A stretch of 64,000 nt of DNA, taken from positions 557,501-621,500 of the forward strand of contig JAKOGI010000328.1 of assembly GCA_029747015.1 (NCBI GenBank), given 5' to 3'. This stretch comes from Carnegiea gigantea. Its lineage: Eukaryota; Streptophyta; Magnoliopsida; Caryophyllales; Cactaceae. The notes below the pieces were generated by a model, which saw only the letters and a program-made list of their open reading frames with translations, had not been told where the DNA came from and searched no databases. Below, in pieces: positions 46,626 to 58,554 of the stretch (positions within the stretch are counted from its first letter, which is position 1; the number at the start of each line of letters is the position of its first letter). Both the position numbers and the translations under genes were made by a program.

Positions 46626-47910
46626 AATTGTGTCGGGCATGGTGTTAGCGTAATTTTTTGCCCTGAGGCCAAACCCGGGGGGGGGGGAGAACCCAAAAAA
46701 AAGGGAGAACTCTCAGGAAAATAAACGAAAGGGGGGAGGGAAACAGATGAAAGCGAAGCCCACTCTGCTTTTTCCCCCAAGAAGTAGAAAAAATAAAGCG
46801 AAAACTCCACTAAACCTTGTTTCAAGGTTTCGTGCATATATTTGAATTAATTATTATTTTCCAAAAACATGAAACTCCAACTCAATTGGCCTTTTCTGTC
46901 CCCACTGTCACCCAACCCCCTTTTTTTCTTTTTCTTTCAATTAGCCGACAACTCCATGAAAGACCGAGGACGGCATCAAAACCTTTTTCATATTTTTCTT
47001 TCCTTTTTCTCGTTTTTCGTCGAAGGTGATTGTTTTTAAGGGCATTTTCAGCCTGAAACTCAGATCTGTCACATCAGTAAGAATTTCACTTGTATTTTAT
47101 TTAGGACATTTTCAGCTCATGCCTCTCATGCCACTACTTTTGCCCGAGAGTCACATGCTCCCCTTCCAACCCATGCCTCGCGTGGCGTGCCAAGGGGGCC
47201 TCCCCGCTGCCCGTTCCTCCCCGCGAGGTATTCATCTCTTTTTCTTTTTTTGGGGGGTTATTTAATTAAGTTAGTGAATTTGTTGTATATATATATATGT
47301 ATTATATATTGTAGAAGGTAATTTAATTTGTACACATATTTAATTGATAGTTCACATGTTTGATTTAAAATTTCGAATAAGATGAAATTTAATTGATTAG
47401 TTTTAATATGTGAATTTTTTAGAATGAAAAATTGTGATTTACATGTTCATAGATAACAGATAATCCAATTTGTTTAGATGCGTAAATTAAAATTTAAAAA
47501 TTATATTTATAATTCATACAAGTTACAAAAGTTAAAATACAAACACAAAATAAAAAATAATAAGTAATAAATTATGATCATTTGTGGGGTCTATCAAGAA
47601 TATTTAATTTAATTGCTCAGAAATGAGTTCCAATAGCTGAAAAACTGTAAGAATCCAATTTTGTGTCGTCCAAATTAATTTATACTATTTCAGTATTTTC
47701 TCTATATGGTTAATTTTATAATTAAATCATATTCTTTTTAAGTTATTTTAAATTTAACTTATTTTGAATTTATTCTAAATTTTTCAACTGAACTTATTCT
47801 AAACTTATCTTTATATAACAAATGCTAAAATGGGTAGAGTGTTCACAATTGAGGAATTCTCAAATACCGCATGAAGAGTGATTTGTGGAGTTTCAGTAGA
47901 TAGCACTCGT
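46626..47910. other. Intergenic, degenerate repeats
   Basis: A G-run at 46678-46688, then a segment at 47037-47240 that starts GGGCATTTTCAGCC and is GC-rich at the right, resembling the Tourist-like elements at 13244 and 22784 but without clear ends. The rest is AT-rich. Confidence 0.45.
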
Positions 47911-48640
47911 AGATTTAAACTCGACAGTGAATCCTAATCTTTCAATTATTCACATTATTTTAAATTTTAAAGCAGTTAGAAATTAATTTGATTTCAAATT
48001 TTAAAATTCATAAAAATTCACTTGTCTCACAGGTCCTATGATCAAAACCTGACTCTGATATAAGAGTTGCTTCTCTGCCCTCCTTTGTTTTTTTGCTCTT
48101 CAAATAGCAACCGCAGATTTAAACTCAACTGTGAATCCTGACCTTTCAATTATTCACATTATTTTAAATTTTAAAACAGTTAGAAATTAATTTGATTTTA
48201 AATTTTAAAATTCATAAAAATTCACATGTCTCACAGGTCCTAGAATCAAAACCTGACTCTAACAGAGAATCTTACTCTCCTTGGCTGCATGCCCCCCTTT
48301 GTTTTTTTGCTCTTCAAATAGCAACCGCGGATTTAAACTCGACAGTAAATCCTGACATTTCAATTATTCACATTATTTTAAATTTTAAAACAGTTAGAAA
48401 TTAATTTGATTTTAAATTTTGAAATTTATAAAAATTCACATGTCTCATATGTCCTAGGATCGAAACCTGACTCTCACATAAGAGTTGCTTCTATGCCCTC
48501 CTTTGTTTTTTTACCCTTCAATTTTTTTATTTTTTTTGGGACATGTCCCAGGATCGAAACTTGCTCTGATAGAAAAGTTGCTTCCCTGCCTACCCATGGT
48601 GTTTCGCTCTTCAATTTTTTTATTTTTTTCCCTATTTCTG
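47911..48640. repeat. Tandem repeat, about 204-214 bp unit, three copies plus a partial
   Basis: Units are anchored by GATTTAAACTCGACAGTGAATCC at about 47911, 48115 and 48329. Each contains TCAATTATTCACATTATTTT, AAATTAATTTGATTT and GGTCCTAGGATCGAAACC-like words. A partial unit follows to about 48640 and a fragment reappears at about 48935-48985. No coding potential. Confidence 0.8.
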
Positions 48641-49317
48641 TTTGTCTACAACTTGAGGAAAAGTGTGAAATAAGATATGTTTACAATGAAACTTGCCAAT
48701 AAGGGTTGAACTAATCCTCTCTACATACTTACTCTTTCATTGATTAAAATTGTGGTCAATGCCCTTGCGATATAAGGTTTTTAATAAAAAGTAGAAGTTA
48801 ATTTTATCAACGTTATCGCACATAGTAAAAAAATTATATATACATCTGTATAAGATAAGTGCAAAAATAAATGATAGCCTAAGAATACTTTCCTTCCTCA
48901 ATCCAAGTTTTTCATTAATTCCGTCAAAATACTCAAAACAGTTAGAAGTTAATTTGATTTTACATTTTAAATTTCATAAAAATTCACTAATTGATATCCC
49001 CCAATTTTCCTACTTTTTCACGTCACCATCTCTATCGTCAATAACCACCAAAAATTACATTCCCGCGAAGAGATGATTAGGAAGATGTGGATATGGAGGA
49101 CGGTCTCCAGTGGGAAAAAACCAAAAAAAAAAAAAATCATATTTCATTATCATTTTTTTGGAGCGGATCATAATTAATTAGCAATCTTAATATGTCATAA
49201 CTTGAATCATTAATTTGTATTTACATACGGCATGTAAATTATATCATATGATCATGAACTTTTATTCTATATTTCTCTTTTTGGAGGGGGGAACTACATT
49301 TCATCGATGAATTATAT
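48641..49317. other. Intergenic, no gene seen
   Basis: AT-rich; a poly(A) tract lies at 49118-49136. Nothing recognised apart from the repeat fragment at about 48935-48985. Confidence 0.55.
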
Positions 49318-49385
<68 letters not shown>

Positions 49386-49501
49386 TGTATGTATATGTAC
49401 ATACATAAATATATGTGTGTGTGTGTGTGTGTGTATATATATGTATATATACACACACACACACACCTATATATTATATATAATATCTTTATATATAATA
49501 T

Positions 49502-49533
<32 letters not shown>

Positions 49534-49673
49534 CTATATATACACCACACATATACACCATATATGTATACATATACCATATGTGCGTGTGTGTGGTGTA
49601 TATATATATACATCTCTGTGTGTTGTGTGTGTATATATATCTATGTACACACATACATACATACTTATTTATT

Positions 49674-49706
<33 letters not shown>

Positions 49707-49760
49707 GTGCGTGTAGATTGAAGGGTTTTTTTTTTTTTTTTTTTGGTTGGGAAAAAAGAG
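49318..49760. repeat. Second compound microsatellite, with TATG, AC, GT, AT and poly(T) tracts
   Basis: (AT)n, (GTAT)n, (GT)n, (AC)n and (GC)n blocks follow one another and end in a 20-base poly(T) tract at about 49726-49744. Long Tyr/Ile/Val/Cys frames on both strands are artefacts of the repeat. Confidence 0.95.
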
Positions 49761-49886
49761 AGAGAGATGAATGAGAGAGAAGGCAGAGAAGAACAATAGA
49801 GAGAGTTGTCACCATTTTCTTTCTCTTTAGGTACAATCCCTAATTTGAATTTTATCATTTAACTCTTATCCGCCCTGATTTTCCAG

Positions 49887-50152
49887 CCAGTTTAGTGTCG
49901 AAGGCGGTCCGACCGGCTTCGGCCTGCGTGGTATCTTCTTCCTTGGAGCAGGCTGGTGGTTTGACGGTGGAACCGGCGATTCAGACGGCGGCTTGGGAGG
50001 TTGGCGACTGGGATTTCGCCGACGATGTGGATGACAGTTTGATTGTGGACGGGATTGATGCGGGAAATCCGAGGGTGGTATTTGGACCGGTTCCGAGTCT
50101 CCATGAGGTCAATGATGCTACTTCTGAACTGAAAGATGCGCTTAAAAAATAA
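49887..50152 (+). pseudogene. Coding fragment of a small plant protein lacking an ATG
   Basis: The frame reads SKAVRPASACVV, VEPAIQTAAWEVGDWDF, DSLIVDGIDAG, NPRVVFGPVPSLHEV and NDATSELKDALKK before a stop at 50150-50152. The non-repetitive acidic composition looks like real protein. The final block resembles, from memory, small conserved plant proteins of unknown function ending in a VVFG.VPSL..A..AT.ELK.AL pattern. I cannot name the family. No ATG lies in frame back to the stop at 49841-49843. An acceptor (TTTTCCAG, ending 49886) suggests a 5' exon, but upstream is the microsatellite. So this is either a second exon with an unseen first exon, or a 5'-truncated copy. Confidence 0.55.
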
Positions 50153-52700
50153 TTTCTCTCTCTTTTTGTTTAATTGATCGGAGATATTAAATTATAAATG
50201 GTCGTTTGTTGTTTTATTGTTTTGTTCGGAAGTCCTAGTTCTGATTTCCTATCATGTTTATGGCACGCTACAGGACTGTTACTATATTGATAAAAAATCA
50301 TGAAAATCCTAAGTTTATTCAAGTGATGGTCGACTTATCTTTTTAATAATATTTTTGAAGATTTATTTTATCAAGCACCGTGCAAAAGCACGGGTTTATT
50401 TTATTGGACATCAAGAAATGGCTATGTGGTATATTTTAATTTCCTTTCTCAACATTGTAATAGATATGTAATAGAAGTTTACTTATAGTAGAAATTTAGA
50501 TTGTGTTATGTCAAAGCATAATAAGCATTTTGTTGTTGAAATGAGCATCAATATTTTATATGTTTTGGAGTTGAAATGAGCAAGCATATTCTTAATTTAA
50601 TCAATTTTCAATAATTCATGTATTTTGTTTTTTCAAAAAAAGGACAAATTTAAAAAATATTGATTTCATATATGGCGTTTATAATCCAAATTCGATGCAA
50701 AGAAATATATTGTTCAATGTTGAGTAAAACTTTAATTTTGAAAAACTTAAATTAAAATATAATAAGCGTATGACTTCCTACAAGGACAAATTTGATAAAT
50801 ATTGATTAGTACACAATATTAATTTCTACACATATATAATATAAGAGTTTTTGCCATTGATTTTTAAATTTTTAATTTATTTTTTTAAAAAAATGTATCT
50901 TAAATTTAAATACTCTGTGCATAGCATGGGTCTATACTAGTTAATAACAAATTTAAGAACTTTAGTTGCCCAACTTTTATCCTGAACTGAATTTATTTAG
51001 AACTTATTTAAGACTTATTTACTAACCTTATTTAAAACTTATTCTAAGTTAAACTTATCTGAACTTATTTTATAAAAAAATAAGTAAAAGAGAATAGGCC
51101 TCACTACTCAAAATTTTGAAATAGGGATAGCTAAGGTTTGATGAACATGATTTGAGTTTGATTTATTAGTGCATATTTTGGCAGAAAAATAAGATAACAA
51201 CTGTTAGAAAGTAACAATGATAATAATATGGATGAAAGAAGAGAGAAATGATGACAGAAGAAACTGAAAGGTACCATTTTAAAAACTACTATTGCAAATC
51301 ATTGAAATTATGTAGAAATTTTGGGGGCTAAGACTTGAATGTATACATATTTTCAATTTGTTTTAGTACTTATTTTGACAGATATCACTATTCAACGTTA
51401 TCAAAGATTACTCAATTTGACTAATAGCATTATTCCATATTTCATTTTCTTTAAGTTTCTTTTCAGGACTTTTTTCAAATAAGCTCTTAGCACCTTTTCT
51501 TTTTTCCCCCTCTCTAATAGTACTTAGGCCCTCTTCTTTAAATGAAGTAATTATGAAAAAAATTATTTTATGAAAGTAAATTACATGTATTATTGATATT
51601 TACAAAATAAATTTTATAACATCATTAAACAAATTATATTTTAACATTATGTTTCTATAATTATCATTTTAGATGATAAAAAATAATATTGAAATAACAT
51701 AATTATGAAAATAAACTTTTAAACATGTCAATTAGATATTAATAATATAAATTCAAGCCGACAAATGTATAAAGCCAAATATGCAAAGCACTTGAAGTGA
51801 TTTTTTGGATAATAACATTAGTTTCACCTCCCTATAAGCAAATTAAAAAAACTAACAATTTTCTCAACAAAATCGAATAGAATTCTAAAAATGAAATCCT
51901 ATTCGGATTAAACATTTTGGAATTAAATTTGATATAATGTTCAATTGTACGATGGTAGCAATCGAGTTGTCATGAATAAACTTATGGGTGAAATAGTTGA
52001 AATGTTTGCGTCACCTATAGTTTGACTATTTTCATGCATGATTCATGTAAAAACTCCAACATAAATACGATTTTTATATTACGTTTTTAAAAAATGTTGA
52101 CTTATTTTCTCTATAATGGCATATATGTTTCATGTCTAAACTCAACTATTAATTCACATAGTTAAATTCTATTTTTATATTTATACAAATATTATATTCA
52201 TAAAAAGGCTGTAAAATTATTCACATTAATAGTATATAAAAAAAAATATATACATATTTCTATATGATATGAGAATAAAATAGATCATAAGTTGAATGTT
52301 ATAAAAAATATATTTGATTATAAATTGTGTAAAAAATATTTGTATAAACATAAAAGGTTTTTTATACATAAATGATTAAGACTAATGTTCTAGTTACATT
52401 AGGCCACAGGTTCGATTTTCCCCTCATGTATTATATTGTGATTATATTGTACCATCCTTTGTGGCTTCTATGGATCCCCCCAAAAAAGTTTCTATATAAA
52501 TTGTATAGTCTATTTTTTTCATATAAAGTAAATTTACATTTATTTTTCTTAAATAGTCTGTCATAATTATAAAGTTGTATTTTTAATTAAATGGAATTAA
52601 GACTTTAAAAAAGACAAAATTCATAACACCCAGTAGCAATTATAGAATACTTGATCGCGCAAACAAAAAAAAAAAAAAAAAAAAAAGGAAACAACCAATA
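50153..52700. other. Intergenic, AT-rich, with Helitron-like hairpins
   Basis: No gene is seen. A perfect hairpin CCGTGCAAAAGCACGG lies at 50378-50393 and a related, weaker one at about 50914-50930. The T-rich remainder includes TTATTTAGAACTTATTT-type repeat words around 51000-51095 and a poly(A) tract at about 52665-52686. Confidence 0.5.
50911..50940 (+). mobile_element. Possible Helitron 3' terminus
   Basis: CTCTGTGCATAGCATGGGTCTATACTAG followed by T matches the layout of a GC-rich hairpin (degenerate GTGC...GCAT) a few bases before CTAG (CTRR) at an A/T insertion site. The 5' TC end was not found, so this is tentative. Confidence 0.3.
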
Positions 52701-53231
52701 CTAGGGCGGGCAAAAACTGGGATCCGAGTTGATTCAGGTCCAGAAATATTCAGACAAAAACTTCATACCCATACCCTGTACGGATTATAAATCGGACACA
52801 CAGGCCAGAGCTGGACCCGAATGTCCGGTGTCTGGAGCCAGTTGTCCGAACGTTCGAATTTATGTTATGATTTTAGAACATACGAACCGAAATTTTGTGC
52901 GACCGAAACCGAATCCGATTCTTTGATGTCCGAACCCGGTTATCCAAAGCTTGTTTTTATAAAATTTTATAAAAAGTTTGGACTACAATTACACATAAAT
53001 ATAGTTGTCTGATATTCGAATCCGATTGTCCAGATTATCTAAACCCAAAATGATTCAAAAATTCGGACAACTCCAACCCAAATACTCAAACCCGAACCCA
53101 ACTCATATTTAAATTCAAATATAACTTGTTGTTCGAATTTTAAATTCAGATATAAATTTTATGACTATATTTAATTTTTTTAATTGGATAAATTTAAATA
53201 ATTAGATTGGGTAAATTTTTAATAGGCCTCC
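52701..53231. other. Decayed repeat rich in CCGAACCCG words
   Basis: Contains TCCGAACCCGGTT, AACCGAAATTT and ATTCGAATCCGATTGTCC words typical of old plant elements with GGTTCGG-like ends. No gene seen. Confidence 0.45.
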
Positions 53232-53812
53232 ACAATATGGATGGTAATAAAACCCGTACCCATTTAAAACTCGCAAAATCCGCCCCATTTAAAACCCAAA
53301 TGGGTGGTGAAAATGAGTTTTAAATGGGTATGGGGCAGGTATTGGAAAACGGGTATGGGTATGGGTACGGGTATGGGTGTAGTCCTCACCCGCCCCATAC
53401 CCGTACCCTACCCGTACCCGTTTTTATAATCGGAAAAAAAATAATTTTCGATTAATATTTTTTCAGTTTAAGTCTAATCCAAACATTTCTAACAAAAAAA
53501 TTAGTCAATAATGTATTTGATTTCGCATTTCTAAACAATATATTCCCAAAATATCACAATTTTATAATTTTATAATGACAAAAACATATATCGTACTTGG
53601 ATATGAGTTTCATATGGGTATTAATTTTTATTTTCTATGTAAACCCGAATAAAATCCGTAAACCTGCAAAACCCGATGGGTATCGGTATGGATTTTATTT
53701 TTAATACCCGATGGATACGGGTATGAGTATGGGTACAATTTTTAAAAACAGATATGAATAAGGATACGGTTCAACCCGTCCCGTATCCGCCCCATTGACA
53801 TCCGTACTCCCC
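53232..53812. mobile_element. MITE with GGGTATGGGTACGGG subterminal repeats (copy 1)
   Basis: The left end ATGGATGGTAATAAAACCCG and the right end CCCATTGACATCCGTACTCC are imperfect inverted repeats. Both subterminal regions carry repeated GGGTATGGGTACGG in opposite orientations. It lies just upstream of the HIPP gene. A relative occurs at 60186-60960. Confidence 0.65.
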
Positions 53813-53992
53813 AATTCCATACAACTTTTAAACAACTCGGGTAATAACCTAGCAGTGCATCATGCGGCAACTGTCCATATCTCATTTCTCTCTCTCTTTT
53901 CAATTTTCAATACACGGCTGGCTCCCTACAAAACCCTGAGACATAGCAGCCATATATTCATAGCTTTCTGCTTCTCTTGATTTCTCTCGCAC

Positions 53993-53997
<5 letters not shown>

Positions 53998-54042
<45 letters not shown>
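53998..54042 (+). repeat. (CT)n microsatellite in the HIPP leader or promoter
   Basis: About 22 CT units beginning about 200 bp before the ATG of the HIPP gene. CT tracts are frequent in plant core promoters and leaders, so this may mark the transcription start region. Confidence 0.9.
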
Positions 54043-54046
<4 letters not shown>

Positions 54047-54201
54047 CATCACACCGAAACCCAGAGGCGTTGTGCAGCTTTTAAGTCGGTTTTCGGTGCT
54101 CTCTACTTTAAGAAGGCTTCCTCTGTTTAGCTCTTTGAGTTTGAGACCTCACTCCTGGTTTAGAATTAGATCTCTTCCTCATCCTTACTGGAACATCCAA
54201 C

Positions 54202-56104
54202 ATGAACAAGCAAGATTTCTTGAAGACTCAGGTACCCTTCTCTCTTTTATTATTATATAAGTACACTTAGCATAAATCTCATTTTGTTGCTTACTCTGTA
54301 TTTACTCTGTTCTGTTTTGCTCTGTTTTCCAGACTTGTGTGCTTAAATTGAACATAGACTGTGATGGCTGCAAATCCAAAGTCAAGAAGCTTCTCCAGAA
54401 AATTGATGGTAAAAATCTACTCTTTTTTTCCCTATAAATTAGATCTGAAAACCTTTTTTCTTTTTCCATTCTTTTTGTTTAGTAGGGTTTTAGGTTGAAT
54501 TTGTCTTGTTTTGGTTATTTCTAGAGTGTTTTAGGCTTTTAGCACCCAGAACTCTCTAAAATCCCAACTGGGTAGGTGTTCCCTGAATCATAGTATGAAG
54601 AAGACAGTTATAATTTATCAATTCTGAAGATTTCTCTGTTTTTGCTTCTGTTTTTTTAGGTGTGTACACTGTTAGCATAGATACAGCGCAGGGGAAAGTA
54701 ACAGTGACTGGTAATGTTGACCCATCAGTTCTAATAAAAAAGCTAGAGAAACATGGGAAATATGCTCAGTTATGGGGTCCTTCAAAGGGTTCTTCGTTTC
54801 ATCAGAACAGCAATCAGTTCATGAATCTCAACAACCAGTTCAAAAACCTCCACTATGATGGGGCCAAAATGGGAAAAGACAACAACAATAGTAAGTCTCA
54901 GAAAGGTGGAGGCAAGGAGCAGCAAAAAGGAGGGGGAGCCCAACAGCAACAACTGCAACAACACCACCAACTTCTTCAACAACACCAACAACTTCTTCAA
55001 CAACAGATGAAAGGTGGAATGGGGAAAGATTTGAAGATGCCCACTAACAACAAGGAACAGAAATCAGTCAAGTTCAACTTGCCTGAGGATGAGTTTGATG
55101 ATGATGAATTTGATGATGATGAGTTTGATGATGAATTTGATGACGAGTTCGATGATGAATTTGATGATGAGATGGAAGGTCATGGCATGTATGGTGGTGG
55201 GCATGGCCATCATCCACAATCCAAGAACATACCCATCATGGCTAATGGAAAAGGTGACAACAAGAAGGGCAAAGGCGGAGGCGGTGGCGGTGGTGGTGAG
55301 AAGAAGGGCAAAGGAGGCAGCGGTGGAGCAAAGAAAGGTGGAGGCAGCGGCGGCGGTGGCGGTGGCGGTGGAGGGATGGTTGGCCTATTCAAGGGCATGC
55401 TTGGGGTTGGGGGTGGAAAAAATAATGGCAAGAAGGGCAAAGATGGAAAAAAAGTTGGCAAAAATGGTGGTGGAAGTAACAAGGGAGGTGGCGACCATAT
55501 CCTAGGTGGTGGGGCCAGTGGAGGTGGAAAAAATGATGGTAAAAATGGTGGTGGTGGTGGTGGTGGTCATGGGGGCAAAATGGGAAAAAGCCATGCTGGT
55601 GGTAATATAAATCACAAGGGTAATATTTCCAGTAACGGAGGAGGAAATAACAATAACAAGGGCAAAGGAGGCAAAAACGGAGGTGGAGATGGTGGGAGTG
55701 TGGGTGATTATTTTGAAAATGATGGCATTAATCATGGCAAAAATGGTGGGCAACACAATATTCCCATAATGGGCCACCCCATGGGCCACAATATGCCGGC
55801 GACCCAGCCCATGATGAATGGCGGTGGGGCCTACTACCCGGGAATGGGCCCACCGCCAGGAGGCCCGTATGTAAATTATCCGCAGCAGCAGCAGCAGCAG
55901 TACCTGGCCATGATGATGAACCAGCAGAGAATGAACGGTGGAGATGGATACGGGATGATGCAGCAGCAGCCACATCCCATGATGTACGGACGGCCACAGA
56001 TGGGTATGCCCTATGGAGCTCCGATGGGCCCGCCTCCAGCGTATCATGACCCTTTGACCTCCTACTTCAGTGATGAGAACACCAATAGTTGCACTATTAT
56101 GTAA
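54202..56104 (+). CDS. Heavy-metal-associated isoprenylated plant protein (HIPP), 3 exons, 516 aa
   Basis: Predicted metal-binding, lipid-anchored protein of the HIPP family, similar to the Arabidopsis HIPP32/33 type. Exons: 54202-54231 ([10 protein letters not shown]), 54333-54408 ([19 protein letters not shown]...) and 54660-56104, with GT-AG introns and consistent phase. The HMA domain covers residues 10-75; its metal site is C20-D-G-C23. Then follow a Gln-rich segment (about 129-151), an acidic DEFDD repeat (about 178-206) and a long Gly/Lys/Asn-rich region (about 235-420). The end is Met/Pro/Gln-rich (about 410-510). The protein ends in CTIM, a CaaX box for prenylation at C513. HIPPs are linked to metal homeostasis and stress responses; which metal or partner applies here is not visible. 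The low-complexity tail gives long shadow frames on both strands. Confidence 0.95.
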
Positions 56105-57426
56105 ATCCTTTTTTTTTTTGGGGATGTTTTTTTCGGGGTTTGGTTTGGTTGGCTTAGGTTTGGGTGACCAATTAGAGTTTGAAGTATTTTGGTAGCCTTT
56201 TGGGTGTAGTGTTTTGGTTCAACTTGAGGGTTGAAAAAGTGCCATTCCCTCTGTATAAACTGGAAAATGGAGGTTTTGGTTTATATAAATGTTTTAATCT
56301 TGAACTTGTGTGTTTGTTGGGTTGGTTTTGGCTTTTGAACCGTAGTTATCGAGATTTGGTATCACTTATGATTAGTCTAAGATTTCTAAGATATGTTATA
56401 GGCATGATTTGAATTCAAGACTTTTTCTGAAAGAAAACAAGTGGTGCCTATTTGTTGATACTTTTTATCATTTTTTAACCGTGCTCTGATGAGTAATGTA
56501 TAAGTGGATAATTTAGCTTTTGTTAAATAAAATGCAATGGAACTTCTACATCACAATGGCGCTTCTGCGCAACTTGTACTGAAGTCTGGCTGGATATGTA
56601 ACTTTAAGAACAGTGATGTAATTGTCTTGCATGGCGACTTTTAGGAACCATATAAATGATAGCGATTCTAAAAGATTTCTTTTTCGGTGACCATTGATTA
56701 GGGTATGTCTTATAGAACTTACGATTTTGTATCATCGGTGCACACTATAAGTAGACCACTGAAGATTGCTGGTTTAGCAATTGGGGATTCGGAAAGATTA
56801 TTTAATGTGCTCAACTAGATTTGTCACTTGATCGTGGTGCTTGATGAGTCATACATAATTGTATGATTTAAGATTGCCAAATCAGATAGAGGAAGATTAG
56901 GTTTTTTTTTTTTTTTTCAACTTATAAAAAGTATTCAATGGTATCTTATTATTAAAATATACCGAAACAAGTTGAAATATACTAAAAGCATGTTGAATCT
57001 TGCTGAAACTTGCTGAATAGTTGAAGAAAATATAATTAGATATTTTTAATAAGTATTTAACAGTCTGAATTATGTTGAATGATACTGAATTATGCTACAT
57101 TGTGCTCACAATTGCTGAATTGTATTGAGAGTTGCTGAATGCTGATGATATTAATAAATATTTATGATAAGTCGAAAATAACATGCCCAATTTGGACAAG
57201 TTATAGAAAATGCAATGGAAGTGTTACATCACAACTTACATAACGTTTTTGGTATAAGATTAGATAGAGATTTATCTTTAACAATGGGTGAGTATTGGCG
57301 TATTATTATATAGAGGATTTTGATTCTTAAAATTCTTGTGATAATTAATGGGCATGTCATTTTCAATATATCATAACTAACTTATTGTTAATTACTTCTG
57401 AACAGTGTTGATGAGAGTTCATGAAT
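56105..57426. other. 3' UTR of HIPP and intergenic repeat
   Basis: The 3' UTR probably ends before about 56540 (AATAAA near 56525). A T/G tract lies at 56108-56124. A decayed repeat with GCTGAATTGTATTGA / GTTGCTGAATG words covers about 56920-57175 and matches 43985-44245. Confidence 0.5.
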
Positions 57427-57850
57427 AGGGGTGGGCAATAGGTTCGGTACCTATCAGGTCAGCATGGGAACAATAATGGATCAAGTCAACAGTGGACAAA
57501 CCTATTAACACATATTAACGGGACAAGTTGGGTCATTAATGGTCCGATTTATGATCCTTCAATTTTTCAACATACTTGCCATACTATTTTACATGTTATA
57601 ATTAATTAATCTTGTTACTAACGATTTATACATAACAATAATTATTATGCAGAATTTTTTTGTGCAAGTTTGTTCCAATTTAAAACGTGCCAAAAGTGGG
57701 TCGCCGATAGACCGACCCGATCCGACCCACTTATTTACATAAAATGCCCGACCTGGCCTAAATTGTTAACAAGCATGCCACGACCCGACCGATCTACTTT
57801 GTAAATGTACCAACCCTAACCTGACTCGACTTGATCCATTGCTCACCCCT
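57427..57850. mobile_element. MITE with AGGGGTGGGCAAT ends
   Basis: The left end AGGGGTGGGCAATAGG and the right end CCATTGCTCACCCCT are inverted repeats. Subterminal parts carry GGTTCGG and CCGACCCGATCCGACCC words in opposite orientation. The flanking GTTGATGAG words may be a target duplication or just local repeat, so the insertion site is not proven. Confidence 0.7.
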
Positions 57851-58549
57851 GTTGATGAGTGATGAGCGTTGATAAGTGTGGTATTTTAGCAAATTGGAAC
57901 TAGACAATATGACTGAGGACATGTTCTTTTCAGCTAAAGTTGGCTGAACTTATTTAAATTGAATTGAGTTAAACTTGTTTTACTCAATTGAACTGAATTA
58001 AAACTGAGTGAATTTTACTTCTGTTGAATTTTAAATTTAATCTGAACTGAATTGAAATCATGAATTTACTTTTCTCAAGTGAATTTATTTTTCCTGAATT
58101 GAACTAAACTAAACTTGTTTTTTTCTTACCTAAACCGATTTTAACTTATCCTTCGAAAAACAGAGTTGAAAAAAAGGACTAAAGTACTTATTGGTGCTGA
58201 TTAATGTTGATAAGTGATAAGTATTAATTAGTATTGAATGTTGATGATGAGTACTTATTATAAGTTGAAAAGAACAACCCTATAAAGTACATAACGTGAA
58301 ATCTATCTTAAGTTTTCGCTCATTGTGCGTACTATACAATTAGTCAATTAGTTATATGTAACACAACAGTGCAACTTCAAAGTGTAATAAGTGCATTATA
58401 TTAAAAGCTCGTTCTTGGTAATTTACTACAAATAACTTATTGCTGATCAGTGCTGATGACTATTGTTAAATCTTGACAAGTGCTTCTCAGTGTTAGTAAT
58501 TGATGATCAGTACTAGTGACTACTAAATAAAAAATAAACAAGTACAACT
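57851..58549. other. Intergenic, decayed repeats
   Basis: 57917-58180 starts GGACATGTTCTTTTCAG and contains TTGAATTGAACTGAATT words, a distant relative of the CTGTTCTTTT MITEs. 58190-58545 is rich in GTGCTGATAAGTG-like words, into which the solo LTR at 58555 has inserted. Confidence 0.5.
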
Positions 58550-58554
58550 CTCAC

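Noticed and set aside
55210..56047. Long antisense frames (90-181 codons) opposite HIPP exon 3
   Set aside because: By-products of the Gly-, Gln- and Asp-rich repeats of the sense frame; Pro/Leu-rich or His/Ile-rich low-complexity products.
57407..57859. 9-bp target duplication GTTGATGAG around the MITE at 57427
   Set aside because: The left word does not abut the element end and the area is full of GTTGATGAG-like repeat words, so the match may be chance.
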